The translations under genes were made by a program, and so were the position numbers. Below are positions 7,352-15,497 of a stretch of 25,363 bases of DNA, piece by piece. The notes beneath the pieces were generated by a model. That model ran no database searches and had not been told where the DNA came from. It saw only the letters and a list, made by a program, of their open reading frames with translations. Source of the stretch: T3Sed10-241 sp036796255 (GTDB lineage: Bacteria; Bacteroidota; Bacteroidia; Flavobacteriales_D; Cryomorphaceae); NCBI GenBank assembly GCA_036796255.1, contig DAIRDH010000045.1, positions 1 through 25,363 on the forward strand, given 5' to 3'. Within the stretch, counting starts at the first letter, position 1. Each line of letters begins with the position of its first letter.

Positions 7352-8047
7352 ATGAAGTTTGGCGTTGTCGTTTTCCCAGGATCCAATTGTGACAAAGACC
7401 TTATATACGTTTTAAAGAATCTCATGGGCCAGGAGGTCGTTGCGCTTTGGCACAAAGACCACGACCTTCAAGGAGCGGATTTCATCATGCTGCCGGGTGG
7501 GTTCTCCTATGGTGATTATTTGCGCAGCGGCGCCATCGCGCGCTTCTCGCCCATTATGGAAAGCGTCATTAAGCATTGCAACAACGGGGGATACGCCATG
7601 GGAATTTGCAATGGCTTTCAAATATTGTGCGAAGCTGGCTTGCTTCCGGGAGTGCTATTGCACAACGATACCCAGAAGTTTATCAGCAAGAATGTTTTTA
7701 TCAAGTCAGCCACAAGCAACTCAGCTGTCACTGCGGGAATTGGTTCTGATAAAGCCCTGAAAATTCCCATTGCCCACGGTGAGGGCCGCTATTTTGCAAA
7801 ACCCGATGTGCTGAAGCAGCTCAATGAAAACGAGCAGGTTATATTCCGCTATTGCACGGAGGATGGCCGCTTCAACAGGGATTCAAATCCTAACGGATCA
7901 CTGGAAAACATCGCCGGTGTGATGAATGCTGGCCGAAATGTCTTTGGCATGATGCCGCACCCAGAGCGCGCTGCCGATCCCGACTTGGGCAATACTGATG
8001 GGCGCTTGATTTTTGACTCGCTAATGGCCACAGTGAGCCTGGTATAG
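7352..8047 (+). CDS. purQ: Phosphoribosylformylglycinamidine synthase subunit PurQ (glutaminase)
   Basis: A 231-residue class I glutamine amidotransferase that supplies ammonia to the PurL subunit when FGAR is converted to FGAM. The start MKFGVVVFPGSNCDKD is diagnostic of PurQ. The triad is visible: nucleophile Cys86 in GICNGFQ, and His/Glu in GMMPHPER near residues 209-211. The oxyanion strand PGGFSYGDYLRSGA is also present. Length is normal for a stand-alone PurQ. Many Bacteroidota instead use one long fused PurL, so a separate PurQ implies a small PurL and PurS elsewhere in this genome; neither is in the window. Confidence 0.95.
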   Translation: MKFGVVVFPGSNCDKDLIYVLKNLMGQEVVALWHKDHDLQGADFIMLPGGFSYGDYLRSGAIARFSPIMESVIKHCNNGGYAMGICNGFQILCEAGLLPGVLLHNDTQKFISKNVFIKSATSNSAVTAGIGSDKALKIPIAHGEGRYFAKPDVLKQLNENEQVIFRYCTEDGRFNRDSNPNGSLENIAGVMNAGRNVFGMMPHPERAADPDLGNTDGRLIFDSLMATVSLV

Positions 8048-8111
8048 GCGTCAATGTTTAAAAAGCGGTTAATAAAATTAAACCTTCGACTTACTATTTC
8101 GTTTAATCTTG
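8048..8111 (+). promoter_or_regulatory. Possible promoter region of the small unit after purQ
   Basis: TAATCTTG at 8104-8111 is one base off TAnnTTTG. The upstream 60 nt is A/T-rich. The match is weak, and the following hairpin begins at once (8112), so the true start of transcription is uncertain; read-through from purQ is an alternative. Confidence 0.3.
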
Positions 8112-8223
8112 CGTTACTTGTGTAACGAAAATCCAACAGGGCGTTGGTGGCAACGGACCGAGGTTCATAAGATAGTTGAATACAGTCCCGCGTTTTGTTC
8201 AATTAATAAAAAGGAGGTGTGTA
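8112..8223 (+). promoter_or_regulatory. Structured leader with a perfect Shine-Dalgarno sequence
   Basis: Four stems can be drawn: CGTTAC/GTAACG (8112-8127); CCAAC/GTTGG (8133-8147); CGTTG/CAACG (8142-8155), which excludes the previous one; and AGTTGAA/TTCAATT (8174-8204) just before the ribosome site. AAAAAGGAGGTG at 8208-8219 pairs along its length with the conserved 16S rRNA 3' end and sits 6 nt before the ATG at 8224. No other gene in this window has a recognisable Shine-Dalgarno, as expected for Bacteroidota. Confidence 0.6.
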
Positions 8224-8292
8224 ATGTCTGATCATTGTAATCCAGTAATCGGAAATTGCGCTTCGAAGCCCTCTAATGGAGGCTGCTTCTAA
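8224..8292 (+). CDS. Candidate 22-residue Cys-rich peptide
   Basis: A short ORF: ATG at 8224, TAA at 8290. It encodes 22 residues that begin MSDHC and end GGCF, with Cys at 5, 12 and 21, several Gly/Ser/Asn, and no hydrophobic stretch. Support for translation is the perfect Shine-Dalgarno at optimal spacing (8208-8219). Support for a dedicated transcript is the strong terminator at 8350-8386. I do not recognise the peptide. It could be a regulatory leader peptide, a metal-binding or modified peptide, or a decoy ORF on a structured RNA. No peptide-modifying enzyme or transporter lies nearby. Neighbours are purQ (176 nt upstream) and a TPR gene on the other strand. Confidence 0.45.
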   Translation: MSDHCNPVIGNCASKPSNGGCF

Positions 8293-8300
8293 AGCTGCTT

Positions 8301-8386
8301 AACCCAATTTCCCGGGTTCGGTTCGTTCCGAAAACTGGAAATACATATTGAAGGCGCGCCATTGTGGCGCGCCTTCTTCTTTTTAT
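8301..8386 (+). terminator. Hairpins and strong rho-independent terminator of the small unit
   Basis: AACCC/GGGTT (8301-8318) and TTCGG/CCGAA (8317-8332) are small hairpins after the 22-codon ORF. The terminator proper has a perfect 11-bp stem GAAGGCGCGCC/GGCGCGCCTTC (8350-8376, loop ATTGT), followed by a T-rich run to 8386. The T-run is on the plus strand only, so it ends plus-strand transcription. Confidence 0.85.
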
Positions 8387-8435
8387 TCAACTCTCACGGC
8401 CATTTGATGGCATAATGAGAATGACGATCGTTGTC

Positions 8436-9704
8436 TTATTTAATGCCTCCGCAAAAATAACGGATCTTCTCGTCGGCAAGTAAATAGCCCATTTCCAATG
8501 CGCGGTGCAAGTCACGGCATCCTTCCATCTGGTTGTGGGCCATCATGCGGGTCACCCCACGGTTGTATATGGCTTCTGCGTAGTTTTGGTCGAGCTTTAT
8601 GGCGGTATCAAAGTCGCGTATGGCTTCAATATACCGCCCGAAAAATGCACGCATATTGCCGCGCTTGTTCCACAATTCGGGATCGGTTCGGTCGCTTTCG
8701 ATTGCACGGTCGAGGTCGCTTAAGGAAGAGCCAAAATCGCTTAGCATACTTTTGGTCACCCCGCGGTTGTATAGCGCTTCGGTAAAATCGCTTTTTACTG
8801 CAAGTGCTTTGCTGTAGTCTTCAACCGCAGCTTCTTCATTGCCAAGCATCTTATTGGCAATGGCCCTGTTGAAGTGCGCGTTCGGAAAGTCCTGATTCAG
8901 GCTCAAAGCGATATCGAGATCGCTTTTGGATTTTTCAATCTCACCCAAGGCTTTCCACACCACACTGCGGTTGTAATACGCCACGTAAAAACCGGGGTTG
9001 ATATTTATCGCCTGATCAAAAGCCTCAAGTGCTGCATTAAGTTCATTAAAATGAAGGTGAAATAGACCCTTTATGTCGTGCACCAATTCAGAATTGGGGC
9101 TTAGCGTCATGGCTTGTTCAATATCGGCCAGGGCCAGGTCATAGTTGTTCATGCGGGTCAGCGTAAGCGCGCGTTGCAGGTAAGCAAGCGTATCCTTCGG
9201 GTTCATTTCAATGAGAAAATCATAATCAGCTAAAGCGGCCGCAAATTCATTGCCTTGTAATTTGGCAATAGCCCGGGTTTCAATTAGCGTATTGTTGTAG
9301 GGCGTGAGCTCTAATGCTTTATCGAGATCGACTATGGCACCTTTGTAATCACTCTGTAGCAATTGCAATTTCGCCCGCTGATCATAGTAAATTTCACTGT
9401 ATGGATTGAGGTCAATGGCGCGATTGTAATCCACCATTGATTCCTGATAGCGACCCATCCGTTGAAGCAGCAGCGCTCTTTTCATCCAGGCTTCAGCATA
9501 ATTCTGATCGGTCTCGATGGCCGCCGTATATTCATCATAGGCCTGGTTAAAATTTCCACCACGCATCGACATTTCCGCGCGCTGCATAAAATTGAGTGCA
9601 TCCTGGCGCCTTTTGGAAAATTGCTGCTGCTGCCCAAAGGCATCAGTTCCAATGGTCAGTGCAATCAAGGCGAGTGCTATTGCGATGCGTAAGGCGTGAT
9701 TCAT
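8436..9704 (-). CDS. Exported tetratricopeptide-repeat protein
   Basis: A 422-residue protein with an N-terminal signal peptide (MNHALRIAIALALIALTIG, cleavage probably near AFGQ) followed by about 11 consecutive TPR units. The units show the usual alternation, for example AEAWMKRALLLQRMGRYQES then MVDYNRAIDLNP. The C-terminal end, with GCRDLHRALEMGY and a final YFCGG, is a common ending of Bacteroidota TPR proteins. It should act as a periplasmic protein-interaction scaffold; the partner is unknown. The frame is open 25 codons further upstream, but the signal peptide and family alignment favour the Met at 9704. It diverges from udk. Confidence 0.88.
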   Translation of the reverse strand: MNHALRIAIALALIALTIGTDAFGQQQQFSKRRQDALNFMQRAEMSMRGGNFNQAYDEYTAAIETDQNYAEAWMKRALLLQRMGRYQESMVDYNRAIDLNPYSEIYYDQRAKLQLLQSDYKGAIVDLDKALELTPYNNTLIETRAIAKLQGNEFAAALADYDFLIEMNPKDTLAYLQRALTLTRMNNYDLALADIEQAMTLSPNSELVHDIKGLFHLHFNELNAALEAFDQAININPGFYVAYYNRSVVWKALGEIEKSKSDLDIALSLNQDFPNAHFNRAIANKMLGNEEAAVEDYSKALAVKSDFTEALYNRGVTKSMLSDFGSSLSDLDRAIESDRTDPELWNKRGNMRAFFGRYIEAIRDFDTAIKLDQNYAEAIYNRGVTRMMAHNQMEGCRDLHRALEMGYLLADEKIRYFCGGIK

Positions 9705-9736
9705 GGTTGAACGTTCTCTGAAGGATTGAAAATACA

Positions 9737-9744
9737 TATTTTTG
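9737..9744 (+). promoter_or_regulatory. -7 promoter element of udk
   Basis: TATTTTTG matches TAnnTTTG, 33 nt before the ATG at 9778. It overlaps one copy of the recurrent 12-mer TTTTGCGGAAGC (9740-9751). Confidence 0.55.
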
Positions 9745-9777
9745 CGGAAGCAGCGCGTAAAAAAATATAAAACCACC

Positions 9778-10541
9778 ATGTCTTATCTCGTAGGAATAGC
9801 CGGAGGCAGTGCATCTGGCAAGACTTCCTTTTTAAGGGCCTTGAAGGCAAAATTTCACAAAGATGAGATTTCAGTCATTACGCAAGACAATTATTATTTT
9901 GAAAAGCAATTTCAGCAAACAGACGCGCAGGGGACTATAAATTTTGATTTGCCTGATGCGATTGACCGCGGTGCGCTTTATGAGGATTTCAAGCAAGTGG
10001 TGGCCGGGACCAAGGTGTCGCGGCAAGAGTATACCTTCAACAATGCCTCCGCGCTCTCAGCGCAAATAGAAGTGTTGCCAGCACCTATCGTAATCGTTGA
10101 AGGATTGTTCGTNNNNNNNNNNNNNNNNNNNNNNNNNNNNNNNNNNNNNNNNNNNNNNNNNNNNNNNNNNNNNNNNNNNNNNNNNNNNNNNNNNNNNNNN
10201 NNNNNNNNNNNNCAGCGCAAATAGAAGTGTTGCCAGCACCTATCGTAATCGTTGAAGGATTGTTCGTGTTTCACTTCAGCGAGCTTTCGCAAATGCTCGA
10301 CTTGAAAGTTTACATCGATGCCCGTGATGAGATTAAGCTACAGCGTCGCCTCAAGCGCGACGCCATTGAACGGGGCTATCCCGAGAGTGATGTGCTCTAC
10401 CGATGGGAGCACCACGTAAAGCCTTGCTACATAAATTACCTCAAGCCATACCGCGACCATTGTGACCTGATTGTTACCAACAACGAGAGCTTCGACAAGG
10501 GCCTTGAAGTGCTGGTGAATCATTTGAGGACGAAGTTGTAG
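9778..10541 (+). CDS. udk: Uridine kinase, split by an assembly gap but probably intact
   Basis: A P-loop kinase of the uridine kinase/phosphoribulokinase family, which phosphorylates uridine (and cytidine) in pyrimidine salvage. The N-terminus has Walker A GGSASGKTS (residues 9-17), then QDNYYF, FDLPDAID and VIVEGLF; the C-terminal part has KVYIDARDEIKLQRRLKRD and a PCYINYLKPYRD segment. As written the gene is broken by 100 N (10113-10212), and the two halves are out of frame. The 55 bp before the gap (10058-10112) are identical to the 55 bp after it (10213-10267). Merging that overlap leaves 609 nt, an open frame of 202 residues, the normal family length. So I read this as an assembly artefact, not a pseudogene. 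Confidence 0.9.
10113..10212. other. Assembly gap (100 N) within udk
   Basis: Exactly 100 N flanked by a 55-bp direct duplication (10058-10112 and 10213-10267), as left by assembler k-mer overlap at contig ends. The real gap length is probably zero or negative. Confidence 0.95.
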
Positions 10542-10832
10542 AGCTCCTCGCTGACCTCTTGCTGGTTTTTATTGGTCGTCATGCGAGAATTGGGTATGTG
10601 GCCGGAGGCCACTTAAAGTAGTCGCAAGCCAGAGGCGAGCGACAGCGTGCGCCCTCGCTCGCCACGCCACAGCGTGATGAGGCTTCCATGGTCCTCTGGC
10701 TGGTTGTCATTGAGCGTCCTACGAGATCTTCGGTTTGAGGCCGGAGGCCACTTAAAGTAGTCGCACGCCCCCGCTGCGCTTACGGTCAGGCAAGAGGCGA
10801 GCGACAGCGACACAGCAAGAGGCGCACAGCAT
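10542..10832. repeat. Diverged tandem duplication of an intergenic repeat
   Basis: No gene is apparent. A 27-bp segment beginning GGCCGGAGGCCACTTAAAG occurs at 10600-10626 and 10739-10765. A second shared block, AGAGGCGAGCGACAGCG, follows at 10631-10647 and 10793-10809. Weaker similarity extends upstream (GCTGGTT..TTG..CGTC..ACGAGA-like in both). The unit is about 140 bp, with a 20-nt or so insertion in the second copy. GGCCGGAGGCC is itself nearly palindromic. It looks like a dispersed intergenic element rather than coding DNA. Confidence 0.7.
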
Positions 10833-10870
10833 ATACAAAAACAAACAGCCACCCTGTGCGGGGCGGCTGT
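10833..10870 (-). terminator. Terminator downstream of sucB
   Basis: On the minus strand, ACAGCCGCCC pairs with GGGTGGCTGT (10-bp stem with one G-U, loop CGCACA; plus-strand 10845-10870), followed by TTTGTTTTTG. It lies 30 nt after the sucB stop. Confidence 0.8.
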
Positions 10871-10899
10871 TCTATATAATGTCGCCCTCGGGCGTTGGG

Positions 10900-12201
<1,302 letters not shown>

Positions 12202-12219
12202 TGTGGAGGATTGTGAGGA

Positions 12220-14955
12220 TTATTTTACAGGTTCTTTGGCAAATTTGAAAAGGTTATCGAGGTTGGTCTGATGCCTTGCAGCCCAGGTTTGGCTCGAACC
12301 GGGAGCCGGGCTCGCGGTAGGGCTGGTGGCGATGCATTCCAACTGCACCTTGCGGTAGTTCATGGCCATGTGTGTCCAAGCGCCCATGTTGCGGGGCTCT
12401 TCCTGGGTCCAGATGTAATGCTTGGCCTTCTCATATCGCTCGATAATTGCGTCGAGCTGTTTTGCCGGAAGGGGATAAAGCTGCTCCACCCGCACCACGG
12501 CCATGTTGTCGCCGCTTTCGGTTTTCTCTTTTTGCTCGAGGATATCGTAGTATATTTTGCCACTGCAAAACACCACTGTATCCACATTTTTAGGATCTAC
12601 ACTGCTGTCGTCAATGACTTCACGGAAGCTGCCTTCAGCCATTTCTTCGATGGTGCTTACCGCCTTGGGATAGCGAAGCAACTTCTTGGGCGTGAATACC
12701 ACGAGCGGTTTTCTAAACTGCCTGTGAAGCTGTCTGCGCAACAAGTGGAAGTAGTTGGCCGGCGTTGTAGCATTGCACACCTGAATATTGTATTCCGCAC
12801 ATTGCTGCAGGAAGCGCTCCATGCGTGCGCTGGAGTGTTCCGAGCCCTGGCCTTCGTAGCCGTGGGGCAGCAGCATCACAATGCCATTCATGGCGCGCCA
12901 TTTGATTTCGGCTGCGGTAATGAATTGGTCTACCATGATTTGGGCGCCGTTGAAGAAGTCTCCAAACTGCGCCTCCCAGATGGTGAGTCCTTGCGGGGTG
13001 CCAAATGCATAGCCGTAATCGAAGCCGAGTACGGCATACTCAGAGAGCAGTGAATTGTAAATGGTAAACTTGCCCTGGTCATTGCTCAAATGGTTGAGAG
13101 GCAGGTATTCTTCTTCAGTATCTTCTGCTGTAATCACTGCGTGGCGGTGTGAGAAGGTACCGCGCTCCACATCCTGGCCTGATATGCGCACGGGATGGCC
13201 TTCTTCAAGAAGTGTAGCATAAGCCAGCAACTCACCCATGGCCCAATCGAGCTCATTTTTCTCCAGCATCTTGAGCCGGTCTTTCATAAGCTTTTGCACC
13301 TTCCGGAAAAAGTTCTTGTCGCCGGGAAGGGTGTTGAATTTTTTGGCCAGCTCAATGAGCTTTTCTTTTTGGTAACCTGTATTGGGAGACGTGTCAAAAT
13401 CAACCGGCCTTGCGAAGACGAGGTTGCGCCAGGTGTCTTCCATGAAATTCTTGACATGGTTCATCGGAATTTCCTTGGCCATTTCGAGGTGCTTCTCGAG
13501 AAGGTCGTCAAACTTGGCCATCACCTTGTCCGCCCCGTCCTGGCTTATCACCCCTTCTTCAATGATTTGCTTGAGGTATATCTCGCGCGGGTTGGGATGG
13601 TTGGCGATGATGTCGTAGAGTTTGGGTTGGGTGAATTTTGGTTCATCGCCTTCATTGTGACCATATTTGCGGTAGCATAGCAGGTCTACAAATACATCGC
13701 GGTTGAATTCCTGCCGGTACTGAAATGCGATGAGCAAGGTTTGCACCACGGCTTCTATATCATCACCATTTACGTGGAATACAGGGCTGAGTGTAGTTTT
13801 ACCCACGTCAGTACAGTAGGTCGATGAGCGGGCATCGAGGTAATTGGTGGTAAAGCCCACCTGGTTGTTGATCACAATGTGGATGGTGCCTCCTGTGCGG
13901 TAGCCATCGAGCTGGGCCATTTGTATCACTTCATACACCACGCCTTGACCTGCAATGGCCGCATCACCATGGATAATGATGGGCAATATGGCCTTCTCAT
14001 CGTGGAGGTCATTGTCAATTTTGGCCCTGGCTATTCCCTGAACCACGGGAGCCACCGCTTCAAGGTGTGATGGGTTAGGTGCCATGGTCACTTTAACCGG
14101 CTCGCCGTTTTCGGCCATGATTTCAGTGGAGTATCCAAGGTGGTATTTTACGTCACCGTCAAATTCGTCGATGCCGTCGTCCTCGTAGGCCTTGCCTTCG
14201 AATTCGCTAAAAATGCGTTTAAACTCTTTTTTGAAAATATTGCCAAGTACATTGAGACGACCGCGATGGGCCATCCCAAATACCATTTCTTTCACACCGT
14301 ATTTCGAACCTCGTTGCACAAGCGCATGCAGTGCGGGCATTAAAGCTTCACCACCTTCCATGGAGAAGCGCTTCTGGCCTACAAATTTCTTTTGCAGGAA
14401 CTGCTCAAAGGCCGTAGCCCTGTTGAGCATGTTGAATATGATGCGCTTTTCTTCAATGTTGAATTGAGGCCTGTTTTTCAGTTCGATATTATTGCGAATC
14501 CATTTGATACGTTCCGGGTGGCGTATGTAGTTGTATTCAATACCAATGCTTTCGCAATAAGTCTCTTTGAGGTGGTCAACTATTTCGCGCAAGGTCACAG
14601 GTCCCAAGCCTACTTCTTCGCCCGCTTGAAACACGGTGTCGAGATCACCTTCATTGAGTCCAAAATTCTCCAGGTCGAGGGTGGGACTGTACTTGCGACG
14701 GTCGCGTACGGGGTTGGTTTTGGTAAAGAGGTGGCCACGTGATCGGTATCCTTCTACAAGGTCCAGAACCTTGAATTCCTTCATCACGTTTTCAGGAATT
14801 TCGCCCGAGTCGTCGTACTTGGTTCGGGAAAATTCGAAACCCGCAAAAAAGTGGGCCCAGTCACTGCCTACACTCTCCGGATTCTTCCGGTATTTTTCAT
14901 ATTGCTCCTCAATCCATTCAGTTGAGGTATTGCCAAGAAATGAGAATTTGTCCAT
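12220..14955 (-). CDS. sucA: 2-oxoglutarate dehydrogenase E1 component
   Basis: A 911-residue thiamine diphosphate-dependent decarboxylase that starts the conversion of 2-oxoglutarate to succinyl-CoA in the TCA cycle. The N-terminus (FLGNTSTEWIEEQYEKYRKNPESV, in parts) is the E2-docking region. The middle holds MAHRGRLNVL, HGDAAIAGQGVVYE and HIVINNQVGFTT (ThDP and Mg binding). The C-terminal domain holds LPHGYEGQGSEHSSARMERF and EEPRNMGAW. Length is normal for the family. It is the first gene of a sucAB operon, with a -7 element at 14988-14995. The E3 subunit is not in the window. Confidence 0.97.
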   Translation of the reverse strand: MDKFSFLGNTSTEWIEEQYEKYRKNPESVGSDWAHFFAGFEFSRTKYDDSGEIPENVMKEFKVLDLVEGYRSRGHLFTKTNPVRDRRKYSPTLDLENFGLNEGDLDTVFQAGEEVGLGPVTLREIVDHLKETYCESIGIEYNYIRHPERIKWIRNNIELKNRPQFNIEEKRIIFNMLNRATAFEQFLQKKFVGQKRFSMEGGEALMPALHALVQRGSKYGVKEMVFGMAHRGRLNVLGNIFKKEFKRIFSEFEGKAYEDDGIDEFDGDVKYHLGYSTEIMAENGEPVKVTMAPNPSHLEAVAPVVQGIARAKIDNDLHDEKAILPIIIHGDAAIAGQGVVYEVIQMAQLDGYRTGGTIHIVINNQVGFTTNYLDARSSTYCTDVGKTTLSPVFHVNGDDIEAVVQTLLIAFQYRQEFNRDVFVDLLCYRKYGHNEGDEPKFTQPKLYDIIANHPNPREIYLKQIIEEGVISQDGADKVMAKFDDLLEKHLEMAKEIPMNHVKNFMEDTWRNLVFARPVDFDTSPNTGYQKEKLIELAKKFNTLPGDKNFFRKVQKLMKDRLKMLEKNELDWAMGELLAYATLLEEGHPVRISGQDVERGTFSHRHAVITAEDTEEEYLPLNHLSNDQGKFTIYNSLLSEYAVLGFDYGYAFGTPQGLTIWEAQFGDFFNGAQIMVDQFITAAEIKWRAMNGIVMLLPHGYEGQGSEHSSARMERFLQQCAEYNIQVCNATTPANYFHLLRRQLHRQFRKPLVVFTPKKLLRYPKAVSTIEEMAEGSFREVIDDSSVDPKNVDTVVFCSGKIYYDILEQKEKTESGDNMAVVRVEQLYPLPAKQLDAIIERYEKAKHYIWTQEEPRNMGAWTHMAMNYRKVQLECIATSPTASPAPGSSQTWAARHQTNLDNLFKFAKEPVK

Positions 14956-14987
14956 AGGTGATATTTGGCTGTCAACAACAGCGGCAA

Positions 14988-14995
14988 CAAAAGTA
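14988..14995 (-). promoter_or_regulatory. -7 promoter element of the sucAB operon
   Basis: Minus-strand TACTTTTG matches TAnnTTTG, 32 nt before the sucA start codon at 14955. Confidence 0.55.
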
Positions 14996-15122
14996 ACATT
15001 TTAAAAAACCAATGCACCCGCCATTACAGTAGTTTGGCTGATGTACACTTTGATTTCATCTATCCGCATTTATGCATTGCAAGGTTGCGTTTTACACGTA
15101 CAATTTTTCTTGTTGATCAATT

Positions 15123-15497
15123 TTAATGCTTGCTGCTATACTGGCCCCTAAACAGCACCTTCGCAAAGCTGCGTACGAGCATTTCATGGGCCACCATGTG
15201 GTACATTTGCCCTGGAGCGGTTTGCGCGATCTTTTGGCGTAAGTCTCCTTCATTCACGTCGAGTTGGTAGAGTAATCCTGCCAATTGCTGACCATGGAGC
15301 AGGTCATGCTTCCGCAAAAACGCAGCAAGCACTTCGAGCAACTCTTCGTAGGGTGGCGGTGTTCCTGGCAATTTGAGTTGAATTCCCTGCAGGGCAAAAT
15401 CCTTCTCCATTTGCCGTAAGGTGGCCTCCCCCAATTCGGGCTTGCCGCTGTAGGGAACGGGATAAGGTATGCGTCCTTTGTCAGGAATGTAGGTCAT
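15123..15497 (-). CDS. Hypothetical protein coupled to the M61 peptidase gene
   Basis: A 124-residue protein I do not recognise. It lacks a signal peptide and membrane segments. The N-terminal third is Pro/Gly-rich (YIPDKGRIPYPVPYSGKPEL); the rest looks helical, with LLEVLAAFLRKHDLL and MVAHEMLVRSFAKVLF. Its ATG overlaps the stop of the upstream peptidase gene by 4 nt (ATGA), so translation is probably coupled and the two products made together. It is a cytoplasmic protein by appearance, whereas the peptidase is exported, so a direct complex is not obvious. Confidence 0.75.
   Translation of the reverse strand: MTYIPDKGRIPYPVPYSGKPELGEATLRQMEKDFALQGIQLKLPGTPPPYEELLEVLAAFLRKHDLLHGQQLAGLLYQLDVNEGDLRQKIAQTAPGQMYHMVAHEMLVRSFAKVLFRGQYSSKH

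Noticed and set aside
8301..8332. Possible tRNA-like or T-loop segment (GGTTCG..)
   Set aside because: No acceptor stem, anticodon arm or CCA-compatible layout can be drawn; the bases form two small hairpins instead.
10058..10267. The 55-bp direct repeats as insertion target duplications
   Set aside because: Two gaps have flanks of the same 55-bp length with nothing but Ns between, which fits assembler k-mer overlap and not transposition.
9778..10541. udk as a frameshifted pseudogene
   Set aside because: The frame break is entirely due to the 100 N and the 55-bp duplicate; merging the overlap restores a full-length gene.
12271..13053. Plus-strand open frame of 260 codons opposite sucA
   Set aside because: Antisense shadow of a strongly conserved gene; no domain recognised.
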